DNA of 64,000 nucleotides from Listeria rocourtiae FSL F6-920 (GCF_000525975.1 NZ_AODK01000018.1:1-64000), one strand, 5' to 3'. Shown: positions 38,454 to 47,503, numbered from the stretch's first letter. A program made the numbers and translations. Notes: generated by a model from the letters alone, not told the origin.

Positions 38454-39809
38454 TTAATCCATATCAATCGTTGTTTTCTTTTTAGTCAGACGCAGAATCG
38501 TGTAATAGACAACCCCAGCGGCAAGCCAGGAAATACCGATAATTTTCGCTAGATTATCAAGATTTATCATTACGTACAAAATAATCAAGAAGCCGATTAC
38601 TGGGACTAATAAATGTAGCAGATAATTTCTCGACTTCATTTTGATGATGTAATGGTACACTACCGAAACGTGAATAACTAGAAATGCTGTCAATGCACCG
38701 CAGTTAACGATGGATGACAGTATTCCAATATCATTTACGAAAATCAGTCCGACTATTAAAGATACGAATCCAACCATAAGCGTACTTAAATATGGTGTTT
38801 GGAAACGTGGATGTACTTTTGCCAGGAACTTAGGTAAATTTTGATCGCGCGCCATCCCGAATAAAATTCTTGAAATGGCTGCCTGTGCAGCAAGTGCATT
38901 CGCAAAACCCCAAGAAAGAATCGTTGCAATAATCGTTACATTTTTCAGAAACGGTCCACCAGCTTCTCCGGCAATTTGGTAGAATGCCGTGTCAATATTG
39001 TCAAAATTAAGATAATCTGGATGAATCAAAGCTGCAATGTACGTTTGAATGATGAATAAAAATCCGACTAACATCAACGCCCACAGAATCGCTTTTCCGA
39101 CTGTCTTATTGCCACCTTTTGTCTCCTCGGCAAGCGTGCTTATCCCGTCAAAACCTAGGAAGCTAAGCACCGCCACAGAAACCGCAGTCATCACGAATGG
39201 CAAGTTAAAATCAGCGGCGTTATAAATCGGTTTCATCGTCACACCATCGCCCGCACCATTCGAAATGGCAACAACACCAACCGCAATGAAAATCGCCAGC
39301 ACAATCAATTCTCCAACTAGGAAAATAATATTCGCACGCGCCGTAAATGCAATCCCGCGAATGTTAATCCAACTGTTTACTAAAATAAATATTACAAGCC
39401 AAATCCAAACTGGCACATCCGGCACAATCGCTTTTAACGAGTTCGCCGAAACGACATAAAGTAGCGCCGGCACAAAAACGTAGTCCAGTAAAATCATCCA
39501 ACCTGCGAGAAATCCGACTGTTTTATTAATTCCGCGCTGAGCATAAGCATATACCGAACCAGCGATTGGAAAAGCCCGTGACATCGAGCCATAACTAAGT
39601 GCCGTAAACAGCATCGCAACCATACCAATCATGTACGTTAGCACAATCATTCCCTTTGATGCTGTTACGACTTCTCCGTAAATACCGAACGGAGCAATCG
39701 GGACCATAAATATAAGTCCATAAATAATTAAATCCTTCAATGTTAGTGTTCTCTTTAATTCCTGCTTGTAGCCAAATGACTCCAAGCTCCCTTTTTCTGG
39801 TTGTGCCAT
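38454..39809 (-). CDS. APC-superfamily amino acid/polyamine permease
   Basis: 451 residues, twelve helices. The helix-1 motif IFMVPIAPFGIYGEV and the helix-6 motif FLGFDGISTLAEETKGG are those of the APC family, closest to PuuP-like putrescine/amino-acid importers. It starts one base after the stop of the amidase gene, so the two form an operon; the permease probably imports the amidase substrate or exports a product. Confidence 0.9.
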   Translation of the reverse strand: MAQPEKGSLESFGYKQELKRTLTLKDLIIYGLIFMVPIAPFGIYGEVVTASKGMIVLTYMIGMVAMLFTALSYGSMSRAFPIAGSVYAYAQRGINKTVGFLAGWMILLDYVFVPALLYVVSANSLKAIVPDVPVWIWLVIFILVNSWINIRGIAFTARANIIFLVGELIVLAIFIAVGVVAISNGAGDGVTMKPIYNAADFNLPFVMTAVSVAVLSFLGFDGISTLAEETKGGNKTVGKAILWALMLVGFLFIIQTYIAALIHPDYLNFDNIDTAFYQIAGEAGGPFLKNVTIIATILSWGFANALAAQAAISRILFGMARDQNLPKFLAKVHPRFQTPYLSTLMVGFVSLIVGLIFVNDIGILSSIVNCGALTAFLVIHVSVVYHYIIKMKSRNYLLHLLVPVIGFLIILYVMINLDNLAKIIGISWLAAGVVYYTILRLTKKKTTIDMD

Positions 39810-39810
39810 G

Positions 39811-40716
39811 TTAGTTCAGCTCCTCTGTGCTCCATTTTGTAAGATACGTAAGTGGTAATACCATCCGCGCTGTTTTATTCGGATCAACAACTTGACAAAC
39901 GCGCAAATCTGCTGCTAATGATAGCAAATGAATCGCGTTTCCTTTTGACAAATCTGTGTACTGCTCCACAAAGTGAGCCATCTGCTTCGTTGCCATCACA
40001 CTTGCTTCATCTAACGTTTTCGCCGAAGCAATCGTCGCCAACTTCCCATCACGAATTAAAAACGGTGTCGGCCAATCTTTATTTTTGATAACCTTTACTG
40101 TCACTGTAATATCACAAGGCACCTCTGCTCCGCAAACCGAAACTTCACCGTCACCCATTGCCGCATGACAATCACCCATCGCAAGCAAAGCTCCCGCAAC
40201 ATTCACTGGCAAAAATAATGTCGTCCCTTCGCCAATTTCTTTACAGTCCATATTCCCACCGTGCGAATCAGGCGTTCCACATGAAACCGCATCCCCAGCA
40301 GGCGCCGTCCCAATGACACCAATCATTGTATTTAGCGGTAGTTCGATATTTTCTGAAAACTCAATCGATCCATTTACAATCGGGAGGCGACGAATTGTAT
40401 TTTCCGTTAGCTCATCACCCATAACGCCCGAATCAGGACCTGTAAAAAGCGTCGCCGTGTCACCAATATCAAGCTTTTCAATCGTCACTGCAAGAATATC
40501 GCCAACCTCTGCCCCTTCTACAAAAACTGGGCCTGTTGCCGGATTAATTCGATTCCAGTCCAACTTCTCAAAAGCGCCTTGTTCGTCTGTAATTTGGTCT
40601 TCAAAGCAATCATATGCTTCAAAAATCAATCGATCGCCATCTTTCACAGTTGCAACCGGTTTATTCGCTTTATCCATCGCATAAATCGGTGTGCCTTTTT
40701 TAATTATCTGTACCAT
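39811..40716 (-). CDS. Acetamidase/formamidase family protein
   Basis: 301 residues of the FmdA_AmdA family, metal-dependent amidases that hydrolyse short-chain amides to the acid and ammonia. Motifs include DILAVTIEKLDIG, the metal-site segment CGTPDSHGGNMDCKEIGEG and NVAGALLAMGDCHAAMGDGEV. Its linkage to an APC permease suggests an amino-acid-derived amide as substrate. GGAAAGGGTGAC precedes the ATG. Confidence 0.9.
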   Translation of the reverse strand: MVQIIKKGTPIYAMDKANKPVATVKDGDRLIFEAYDCFEDQITDEQGAFEKLDWNRINPATGPVFVEGAEVGDILAVTIEKLDIGDTATLFTGPDSGVMGDELTENTIRRLPIVNGSIEFSENIELPLNTMIGVIGTAPAGDAVSCGTPDSHGGNMDCKEIGEGTTLFLPVNVAGALLAMGDCHAAMGDGEVSVCGAEVPCDITVTVKVIKNKDWPTPFLIRDGKLATIASAKTLDEASVMATKQMAHFVEQYTDLSKGNAIHLLSLAADLRVCQVVDPNKTARMVLPLTYLTKWSTEELN

Positions 40717-40844
40717 TTTGATGTCACCCTTTCCAGTTGATTGTTCTCATTTTATAGCTAACAACAACGTTTGTCAATGTAGATTTTTGACAATTATGAA
40801 TACAAAAAGGATTGGTAATAGCTGTGAGTTTTGTCATGGACTCC

Positions 40845-41096
40845 TCATATCATATCCGCCTTCCTTTTCCAATCGAACCTGATGCCGTACGGATTTTTAC
40901 GATTGAATTTCTTTGTTGCACGGCCGAGCATTATCTCTGGGTGCAACAAAAATGTGAGATGTTTCGTACTATTCTCAAAGCTCTCACCCACATCATTTCT
41001 AGCAATGATTGTAATATGCGTATACATCTTGGTGCTTTCGGAGACTAATCTCATTTGAAAACCATTCATCTTTTCTTGAAAATGAAGTTCCCGCAT
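40845..41096 (-). CDS. Small protein of unknown function
   Basis: 83 residues from the ATG at 41096, which has GAGGAG 8 bases upstream. Charged and soluble, beginning MRELHFQEKMNGFQMRLVSE and ending in a basic tail. No recognised family. Open frames on the other strand here have no ribosome sites and are less likely. Confidence 0.55.
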   Translation of the reverse strand: MRELHFQEKMNGFQMRLVSESTKMYTHITIIARNDVGESFENSTKHLTFLLHPEIMLGRATKKFNRKNPYGIRFDWKRKADMI

Positions 41097-41220
41097 AATA
41101 ATCACTCCTCACTAATTATATGTATATAGCCATTTCCATATAAAAATAAACATATACCGAGCAAAAAAACACTGCACAAAAAAATTGTACAGTGTGGCAT
41201 CTTTTTTGAAAAGTACGTAA

Positions 41221-41475
41221 TCACTTATAACTCGCCCGTTCATTCTTGGTTGCAGCCATGTAAATCGCAGCAATAATAACCGTAATCACTTCAAAAGCAA
41301 CCAAAATTATCGTCGCCTGAACACCTATGCCAAGCAAAAAAATCGACCAGTAAATACGTAATACCAAGATAAGTATCGTAATCCACGAACGTCCTTTATC
41401 TTTTGGTATGAAACCAACGACATGTGAGAGTAAAGCAACAAGTACAAACCAAAATAATTGACTGACTGTAATCAT
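41221..41475 (-). CDS. Small membrane protein of unknown function
   Basis: 84 residues with two or three hydrophobic segments (about 4-22, 32-50, 53-74) and a basic C-terminus. No family recognised. It follows the gene at 41842 after 13 bases, in an apparent operon of small conserved genes. Confidence 0.7.
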   Translation of the reverse strand: MITVSQLFWFVLVALLSHVVGFIPKDKGRSWITILILVLRIYWSIFLLGIGVQATIILVAFEVITVIIAAIYMAATKNERASYK

Positions 41476-41488
41476 AAAATCTGCACCT

Positions 41489-41842
41489 TTACGCGTTTAG
41501 TTTCTTTTCCAAGTTTTCTTTAAAAGCCATAATACTATCAAAAGCAATCACAAAATTAAAATCGCTCATGTTGTAGTTACTCACAAATTCACCATCACGA
41601 TAACGAACCATGAAAGAAGCACGAACCGAAGCATCAACCGCATCTCTATTCGTTTCCCCGCTATAAAATACCCAATGCGTTGCAGTCGGCGGATTTTCCT
41701 GCTTTTGTGCTAAATCATTTTGAACCGTTGCTATGATGGTTTCTTGCAATGCCTGATCTAAATCACCTTCGAAATAACCATACCAAATCGTACGATAATA
41801 GCGAGCTTCCGATTCATGTGTTTCATCAAATAATTTTTCCAT
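41489..41842 (-). CDS. Conserved hypothetical cytoplasmic protein
   Basis: 117 residues from the ATG at 41842 behind GGAGGAG. It is acidic, with aromatic-rich stretches (ARYYRTIWYGYFEGD, THWVFYSGETNRD). No membrane segment or known catalytic motif. It follows the YdeI-like gene by 17 bases and looks cotranscribed with it. Confidence 0.75.
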   Translation of the reverse strand: MEKLFDETHESEARYYRTIWYGYFEGDLDQALQETIIATVQNDLAQKQENPPTATHWVFYSGETNRDAVDASVRASFMVRYRDGEFVSNYNMSDFNFVIAFDSIMAFKENLEKKLNA

Positions 41843-41859
41843 TTTGTATCTCCTCCTCA

Positions 41860-42459
41860 TTAAAATCGGTCATTCAAGCCAATGCCATCCATAATCCGAT
41901 CCACATTTTTTTCAATCCGTGATTCCCGCGTTTTTGCTTGTTTTGGAGCCGCAAAAAACAGAATATAAGCCCGCTGACGTCCAGGCGTCAACTTTTCAAA
42001 AGCCTCTCTAAAAGCAGGCATCTCATCGAATTTCCGCTGTAACTCTTCTGGAATGTCTGTCTCCTCTTGCTTTTTGAATTCTACCTCAACACCCGACTTT
42101 TCGACCGCAATCGCTTCCTCGATATAAGCCTTAATAATCGGCTCCATTTTTGTAACTTGCTCCAAACTCGTAAAGCGAATCTGGCGTGCTGACTGCACAT
42201 TTGGCGTTTGCTGAATCAAAATACTATTTGGGTCCTTAATTAAAACGCCCTTCATAAACAGCAATGCAAAATATTCTTTAAAGCCATGAATCAGCACCAC
42301 ATTCTTGCCCTCAGACATGAAACAAATATTTTTCCATTTAATATCTTCCGTTAAACCACATTCAAGTGCGATTCTTCTCAACTCTGTAAATTCGTCCTTA
42401 TATCGCTTCGCCTTCCCTAGATACTCATCCACTTTAGGCGTCATTTCACCTGCTGTCAT
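41860..42459 (-). CDS. YdeI/OmpD-associated family protein
   Basis: About 199 residues. The N-terminal DUF1801-like domain has KWKNICFMSEGKNVVLIHGFKEY; the C-terminal helical YdeI domain ends TPGRQRAYILFFAAPKQAKTRESRIEK, the family signature. It resembles Bacillus YdeI, with no proven function. The ATG at 42459 is preferred, behind GTGAGGTG. Confidence 0.85.
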   Translation of the reverse strand: MTAGEMTPKVDEYLGKAKRYKDEFTELRRIALECGLTEDIKWKNICFMSEGKNVVLIHGFKEYFALLFMKGVLIKDPNSILIQQTPNVQSARQIRFTSLEQVTKMEPIIKAYIEEAIAVEKSGVEVEFKKQEETDIPEELQRKFDEMPAFREAFEKLTPGRQRAYILFFAAPKQAKTRESRIEKNVDRIMDGIGLNDRF

Positions 42460-42555
42460 AAAGAACACCTCACTCTAAATTTCTATTTTCCGTATCACGT
42501 GTCATTTTAACTTAATTTAGGAGGAGTTGCAAATTTGGTTCCTAGATAACTCCTA

Positions 42556-43003
42556 TTAATTCAATTCTGATTTAAACATGAAAACAGTATGACGTGAACT
42601 GGACAGGCCAAATTCTTTATAAAACTCAAACGCTGGTTTATCTTTATCTGTAACTAGAGCTATACTCTCACAGCCATTTTCAACTGCATAGTCTTCCAAC
42701 GCTCTCATTAATTTTTTTTTTGCCAATCCCCATTCTTTGGTGATGAGGCGAAATGTAGAATTCATCGATATATAATTCACTAGAATCCATCCACGTTCTC
42801 TCATGCGAAAATGCTACACCGATAATTTCGTTTCCATCCCAAAATAAAAAGCCAATAAACCTTCTTGCCTCTGCAAATTCCTCCAAGTACTTTCTGGCAG
42901 TTACTGGGGTCCAGCAATCATTCCAAGGTTCACAATTGTAACTTTCTATTAATAGGGATACACAGCTATCAAGATTTTCTGTTCTATATTTTGTAATCAT
43001 CAT
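42556..43003 (-). CDS. GNAT-family N-acetyltransferase (one frameshift)
   Basis: About 149 residues when joined. The acetyl-CoA motif HHQRMGIGKKKLMRAL is interrupted by the 10-T run 42712-42721 (9 restores the frame); the C-terminal half ends with YKEFGLSSSRHTVFM. Candidate acceptors are unknown. The start overlaps the stop of the SUKH-like gene upstream by four bases, so it travels with the immunity genes of the toxin island; it could modify a toxin or an aminoglycoside, but this is guesswork. Confidence 0.82.
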
Positions 43004-43419
43004 AATCCTTCCTTATTTAGGGCAACTTTTTGTAAAAATTCAGCTAAAGAATTGGCAATTTTAAATTCATCATAATAAATTGGACTTGACTCACTGTCTA
43101 CTAGCTTGATTGATATCATGGCAGTTTCATTTGCCTCGAAAAAAATCAATTCATCCTCTAAATCATCATACACATCAATATCAGGGAAGAGTTCAAAATC
43201 ATTTTGCTTTAAACGAAAATCTCTAACAGATAACGGGTCCATCAGCCTGTTCACATTATGCCTCGAACCTTTTATGAATCTATAGCCAATGTTTGTATAC
43301 ATACCGAATAGTTCTTGAGGGAAGATAATATCTAAGTCAGTCTGTACTATGTCAATATCCTCTGAATCTACTGGATAAAATTTATTATTTGGATTTTCTG
43401 TTAAAAAATTATATTTCAT
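43000..43419 (-). CDS. SMI1/KNR4 (SUKH)-like immunity protein
   Basis: 139-residue acidic cytoplasmic protein. FPQELFGMYTNIGYRFIKGS, …NRLMDPLSVRDF and an acidic …DIDVYDDLEDELIFFEAN segment fit the SUKH superfamily, the commonest immunity fold of polymorphic toxin systems. No cognate toxin is adjacent, so it is an orphan immunity gene downstream of the LXG-PoNe pair. Confidence 0.65.
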   Translation of the reverse strand: MKYNFLTENPNNKFYPVDSEDIDIVQTDLDIIFPQELFGMYTNIGYRFIKGSRHNVNRLMDPLSVRDFRLKQNDFELFPDIDVYDDLEDELIFFEANETAMISIKLVDSESSPIYYDEFKIANSLAEFLQKVALNKEGL

Positions 43420-43512
43420 TATTTCTTCGCTCCTTGGTGCAAAAACATTTTGTGATTAGTCATAAAATATTTTTACCCGCTGCCTCTAGTAAATCATTTT
43501 CTGCTAATTAAC

Positions 43513-43893
43513 TTATTCGTCCATATATGTGGAAACACCTATGAAATTTAGAATCCCATTTTTATAAGTACTTATTTTGGTCTTACCAATATAATTATAA
43601 CCATACACTAAAACTATTGCATTAAAAGATTCACTCAAACTCACATTGCGAAATTGCTCTATCAATTGCTCATCATATGAAAAATCTTCTAGCAGAATTT
43701 CAATATTATCAGAGCCTTCCTCCGCCCAAAATTTTTCAACTAAATCTCGGTCATAATACCCGATCGTAAAATCTTTTTCGAATGGAGACGGTATACTATC
43801 TCCATCTTTTATGTACTTTATTTCAAAATACTCATTAAAAGTTGTTTCATCCATATTACCTAACCATAGTGAAGCATAATTTTTACTATTCAT
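43513..43893 (-). CDS. Imm22-like immunity protein
   Basis: 126 residues. The opening SLWLGNMDETTFNEYFEI, the …FEKDFTIGYYDRDLVEKFW block and the C-terminal GISTY-like …GVSTYMDE match my recollection of the Imm22 family. No signal or membrane segment. The ribosome site AAGGAGA overlaps the end of the truncated gene upstream. Another orphan immunity gene; family call moderate. Confidence 0.55.
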   Translation of the reverse strand: MNSKNYASLWLGNMDETTFNEYFEIKYIKDGDSIPSPFEKDFTIGYYDRDLVEKFWAEEGSDNIEILLEDFSYDEQLIEQFRNVSLSESFNAIVLVYGYNYIGKTKISTYKNGILNFIGVSTYMDE

Positions 43894-43897
43894 CTAA

Positions 43898-44107
43898 TTA
43901 TCTCCTTAAACCTTCTGGTAAATCTAATCTTCCATTTGACATACGTGTGTATGCCTTGGGCTGAATTGGTGAAAAATCAGCATCTTCTTCCCCATCAATA
44001 CTTAAAATAACGTCATATTTTTTTCCGAACATGTTGATTGATTTTTTTCCACTCCAATATAAATCGAATTTTATTTCACCGAATAAATCATCGTTAATTT
44101 TCTTCAC
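43898..44107 (-). CDS. Short DUF6985-like fragment in the immunity cluster
   Basis: 69 residues. The start (LFGEIKFDLYWSGKKSINMFGKKYDV-type) resembles the N-terminal third of DUF6985-like proteins, often found in toxin-immunity clusters. Full-length members are about twice as long, and the last 15 residues diverge before a stop, so this is probably a deletion remnant whose 3' end now supplies the ribosome site for the next gene. Confidence 0.5.
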   Translation of the reverse strand: MKKINDDLFGEIKFDLYWSGKKSINMFGKKYDVILSIDGEEDADFSPIQPKAYTRMSNGRLDLPEGLRR

Positions 44108-44189
44108 TGATCTACTCCTTTGACCTTAACTTTATAGCAAACTGCCACATATATAATCTATGAAATAAGAAGTGTGCTCTTGGTACAAA

Positions 44190-44241
44190 AGAGAAAAAAC
44201 GATTTAGAAAATAACCCTAGGATTCATTATCTAAACCGTTT
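44190..44241 (-). terminator. Terminator after the PoNi immunity gene
   Basis: AAACGGTTTAGA and TCTAAATCGTTT pair (one mismatch) on the minus strand, followed by TTTCTC. It lies about 50 bases after the corrected PoNi stop at 44288 and separates the toxin operon from the orphan immunity genes. Confidence 0.75.
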
Positions 44242-44287
44242 ATTTTACATTTCTGCTAGAAGGTTATCATGTATTATTCATGTTGCA

Positions 44288-44996
44288 TCATTTGTAATGC
44301 ACTAGATCATACGGGTAATATTTAACCTCTTTCAGTACTTCATCATCAAGCTGTAATACTTTAGCAATCGCACCACTTTCATAACTCCAATATCCACTAT
44401 ATATTTTTTTCAGAATGGTTATGTGATTCATACCAACCTGTATCATCATACATTTCATACCATTCATTTTCTAAATAAAATTTTAGTCTATTTATCGCTA
44501 CTTTCTTATCTTCTAATTGAACTACCTCCATAAGAGTTTTAAAATCCTCGGGAAACAAAAGATTTTTTGTGTTAATTCCCCAGATAGAGTTGTTTGCATG
44601 AAATAAATATTCAATTAGAAAATCTTCTTTTTTCGCTTTACTCTGTAACTCATACAATGATTGCATGCTTTCATGAGATGCTCCAAGTAAAATCCCCCAT
44701 GACACCATCCATAGCATGGTAGTATAGTTTTCAGAATTCCACCCTTTCTGCATATATTCGACAACTTCATAATAGTAATCCTTAATTGTCTCTATTTCCG
44801 TCCCCATAGAGTACAGAGCATTAAGTCTAAATACTGATAAGTTGAGTACCATCCCATATGCTTTTTTAATTCTTTCATGATCATTGGGAAATTTATCTTG
44901 GACTTTTATCACTAAATCTTTATAATTAGCAATTCTTTGATCTTCTTCATTTAAATATTCTTCATAATATTGCTTGTTTTTTCTTGTATCCCTCAT
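44288..44996 (-). CDS. PoNi-type immunity protein (DUF1910/DUF1911; one frameshift)
   Basis: About 235 residues when corrected. It neutralises PoNe DNase toxins. The N-terminal half is helical (MRDTRKNKQYYEEYLNEED opening). Removing one base from the 7-T run 44404-44410 extends the frame through IYSGYWSYESGAIAKVLQLD and KYYPYDLVHYK, the conserved DUF1911 ending; as sequenced it stops early at 44397. It starts 11 bases after the toxin stop, the expected toxin-immunity arrangement. Confidence 0.85.
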
Positions 44997-45007
44997 GCGT
45001 GTGACCT

Positions 45008-46558
45008 CTATTCTAATTTTTTTATTTTTTTACCTGCTTCATCTAAAACACTTTCTACAACTTTTCCATTTTTATCAATATTGATTAATACTTTCTCAAC
45101 ATTTTCTGGATTTAGAAGTGTTTCTTGAATAATCTCATCAGCTTTTGACTTGCCAACAGCTTTTTCAAGCCTTCTTGATTGCTCCACCCATGTATCACTC
45201 ATTTGTAGTCCATCTTGAGTCTTACTTAAACGTGATGTATTATACTTAGCCTCTGCAATAACATATTTGGGCGGTGGACTCGCGTTTTCATAAATACCAT
45301 CGATTCCTTTTACTATTTTATCATCTAAGCTAGTAGCCCTATCTGAGCTAATTCGAGTGTAGGTAGTACTTTCATAGTGTACATCCATTTTCATCTCGCC
45401 ATAATTCCCTTTTCTCTTTGTTGTTATGAGCTTGACTGCTCCGCTCTCAACATCTCTAATGACATTGTATTGTGCTTTATTTACATTTTTCGGAACAACT
45501 ACAGGTTCTAATTTTGATGTGTTTGGCTCCTTTTTTCTTTTTTCGGTTGTTTTATTACTAAATCCGATTCTATTTTCGAAATATTTTTTTTTAGAATACA
45601 TTATGCTTCGGCTTCCCCTAACCGCAACCATACTAGTCATAACACCTGCAATAATGGAGAAACTTTGCATCTTGGTTAATGGCTGATCTGGATTCAGTAT
45701 ATTGATTCCTTTAACAGCACCAATCATATAATCGGTCATAAAGTCGCCTGATTCTTCATCGGCTAGTTTAATTGTACCATCTTTTAAGGCATCATTGAAA
45801 GCAATGGTGGCTTTGGCGCTTTCTTGGTCGGTGATGCCATTCTTACTTAGTACCCAATAACTTCCTTCTAGTGTTTTCGTGTAGTCGTCAAAGTTATATT
45901 GTTTCGGCTTTTTCTCGGTTACCAAGCCATTCAGCCATCCCATATGTATTGCTTTCGTATTGAATGTATGACTGACCGTATTAAAGGCTTTACTACTTTG
46001 AATTTCCGCTAAGCCTTGCTTCACTTGATGCAACTTAGATAGGACGTCGTACATCACATTTTGATGGCTCATATCAAAATCTAAATACCGTTCAATGATT
46101 TGCATTTCATGCTGTAATTGTCCCATCGCCGTTTGCATCCCTAATTGCATCCCAATTTGTTGTCCTAACAACGAGCCCCCTGCCATGGATTTCATTTTCA
46201 CTAGCAGATCTTCATAGCGATTTTGACATTTGCGCACTTCGCCTTGGAGTTCCTGTAATTCATCAGAATCAATTCGGGCGTTCATGGATGGATCGACTTG
46301 GTTATGAAAATCCGAAACATATTTTTTAAGAATTTCTTCGGCATCAGTCATACACGATTTCGTTGTATCCACAATCGGATAATGAACCGTTTGGTAATAG
46401 TCTTTCGCGCTGTCTGCCATTTCTCCTTTGATGTCATTGTCCGCAACAATTTTTGCGACGGCTTTTCGATAATTTGTCAGTGCTTCTTTCAATTGTTGAG
46501 ATTCTCTTAAAAACTGTTCCACAAAATAACGTACTTCGCCAATATCAATGCGTGGCAT
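45008..46558 (-). CDS. LXG-domain T7SS toxin with C-terminal PoNe DNase domain
   Basis: About 516 residues from the ATG at 46558 (MPRIDIGEVRYF…). The N-terminal LXG domain (about 1-200, helical) targets the protein to the type VII secretion system; a linker region with a hydrophobic stretch near 300 follows. The C-terminal PoNe domain carries a PD-(D/E)xK-like site: Asp about 420 (KGIDGIY) and EAK about 436-438 (AEAKYN), then GLQMSDTWVEQSRRL. It should kill competing bacteria by DNA cleavage. The secretion machinery itself is not in this window. The frame extends 23 codons upstream without a ribosome site. It overlaps the partner gene upstream. Confidence 0.9.
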   Translation of the reverse strand: MPRIDIGEVRYFVEQFLRESQQLKEALTNYRKAVAKIVADNDIKGEMADSAKDYYQTVHYPIVDTTKSCMTDAEEILKKYVSDFHNQVDPSMNARIDSDELQELQGEVRKCQNRYEDLLVKMKSMAGGSLLGQQIGMQLGMQTAMGQLQHEMQIIERYLDFDMSHQNVMYDVLSKLHQVKQGLAEIQSSKAFNTVSHTFNTKAIHMGWLNGLVTEKKPKQYNFDDYTKTLEGSYWVLSKNGITDQESAKATIAFNDALKDGTIKLADEESGDFMTDYMIGAVKGINILNPDQPLTKMQSFSIIAGVMTSMVAVRGSRSIMYSKKKYFENRIGFSNKTTEKRKKEPNTSKLEPVVVPKNVNKAQYNVIRDVESGAVKLITTKRKGNYGEMKMDVHYESTTYTRISSDRATSLDDKIVKGIDGIYENASPPPKYVIAEAKYNTSRLSKTQDGLQMSDTWVEQSRRLEKAVGKSKADEIIQETLLNPENVEKVLINIDKNGKVVESVLDEAGKKIKKLE

Positions 46559-46847
46559 CCGCTTTCGCCTCTTTCGCTCGTTCGACGTCGGCTTTTGCTT
46601 GTTTGGATTCGGCTTGCAGTTGGTCATCTAGGTTGTAGAGTTTCTTTTGTGTCATGCGTTGTTCTTGTGTTAAATCTAATGCGATGGCACCTAATTTGTT
46701 CTCCGAATGATTTCCTCGCCACGCATTCCCAATTTGTGCGAGTAAGTTTTCTTGTTGCTGTTTTAATTGCCGAAACTCGCGCTCAACATCTTCTAATTCC
46801 CGCTGTTTCTCTAAACTCCTTCTTACCGCATCTTCCTGCTGTTTCAT
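46545..46847 (-). CDS. LXG partner (Lap2/DUF5082-like) protein
   Basis: 100 residues, almost entirely coiled coil and very rich in Gln, Glu and Lys, with a WRGNHSE turn (WXG-like) in the middle. Small helical WXG100-like proteins directly upstream of LXG toxins bind the LXG domain and are needed for export (Lap1/Lap2, YwqH/YwqI in Bacillus). It overlaps the toxin start by 14 bases. The exact Pfam family is uncertain. Confidence 0.8.
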   Translation of the reverse strand: MKQQEDAVRRSLEKQRELEDVEREFRQLKQQQENLLAQIGNAWRGNHSENKLGAIALDLTQEQRMTQKKLYNLDDQLQAESKQAKADVERAKEAKADATH

Positions 46848-46875
46848 TCCCTATGTTCACTCCTCATGTCTTTTT

Positions 46876-47164
46876 TTATTTGTCTAAGTGGAGCGCTTTA
46901 CTCCACATGTCCCCCATCGCTTTCTCCGAGGCAACAAAAGCTTGTTCGACATTTTTTTAAATTTTGAACGTCCTTGTTAAAGGCTTCTGGCATACTTTTA
47001 ATCATGTTTGCTGCGTCCATACTACTTTGTACTAATTGACGTGCAGAACTCGTTGAATATGACATCGTAGGGCTTAAATGGAATGATATATCATTGGCGC
47101 TATTGCTGATTTCTTTTGCGTGCTCCGATAACCGCCCACTTGGTAATTGGATTTTCTTCGACAT
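46876..47164 (-). CDS. LXG partner (Lap1/TIGR04197-like) protein, one frameshift
   Basis: About 95 residues when corrected. MSKKIQLPSGRLSEHAKEIS and the later DAANMIKSMPEAFNKD fit the TIGR04197/DUF3130 type VII effectors that act as LXG targeting factors. The 7-T run 46952-46958 (6 restores NVEQAFVASEKAMGDMW) splits it; the corrected stop is at 46876. First gene of the toxin operon, behind AAGGAGGGC. Confidence 0.82.
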
Positions 47165-47233
47165 TAACTTGCCCTCCTTTTCTAGTTGGATTGTCTGTGT
47201 GATAATTGGATCGTATTCTCTTATATCCTCTTA

Positions 47234-47262
47234 ATTATACCATTCCATATGGTAATTAAAAA
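47234..47262 (-). promoter_or_regulatory. Promoter and operator-like dyad of the LXG operon
   Basis: The minus strand has TGGTATAAT, an extended -10, about 70 bases upstream of the Lap1 start, with a weak -35 (TTTTTA) at 17 bp. A dyad TACCAT-N5-ATGGTA (47238-47254) overlaps the -10, a plausible repressor site. Confidence 0.5.
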
Positions 47263-47280
47263 CTGCTAGCAGAACATACG

Positions 47281-47315
47281 TAAAAACAGGATTCTCTTCT
47301 TCAGAAAATCCTGTT
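47281..47315 (-). terminator. Terminator upstream of the LXG operon
   Basis: AACAGGATT (47285-47293) pairs with AATCCTGTT (47307-47315), followed on the minus strand by TTTTTA. It stops transcription arriving from the rlmD-like side before the toxin operon. Confidence 0.7.
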
Positions 47316-47358
47316 CTTCTTTATTCTACTATGATTCTTAACCAAACTCAGAAACAAT

Positions 47359-47460
47359 TTACTTTTCTAAAATAAACTTTCTGAGCTGCGTGTCTATTAT
47401 TTGATTAATTTTAAATGGCGGAAGTTCTTTACCATATTCTTTTTCAATAAAGCTCTCGCC
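47359..47460 (-). pseudogene. Possible 3' gene remnant
   Basis: A stop-bounded frame without start codon encodes about 33 residues of protein-like sequence (…SFIEKEYGKELPPFKINQ… ending in FILEK). It may be the tail of a gene lost when the toxin island inserted. Otherwise 47165-47503 contains only the promoter and terminator listed. Confidence 0.25.
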
Positions 47461-47503
47461 CTATCAAAATTAAAAGTATTTAAAACTAAGGATTTCATTT
47501 CTA

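Noticed and set aside
40812-41058. Plus-strand coding genes at 40812-41048 and 40831-41058
   Set aside because: No ribosome sites; the minus-strand frame has GAGGAG at proper spacing and a more natural composition.
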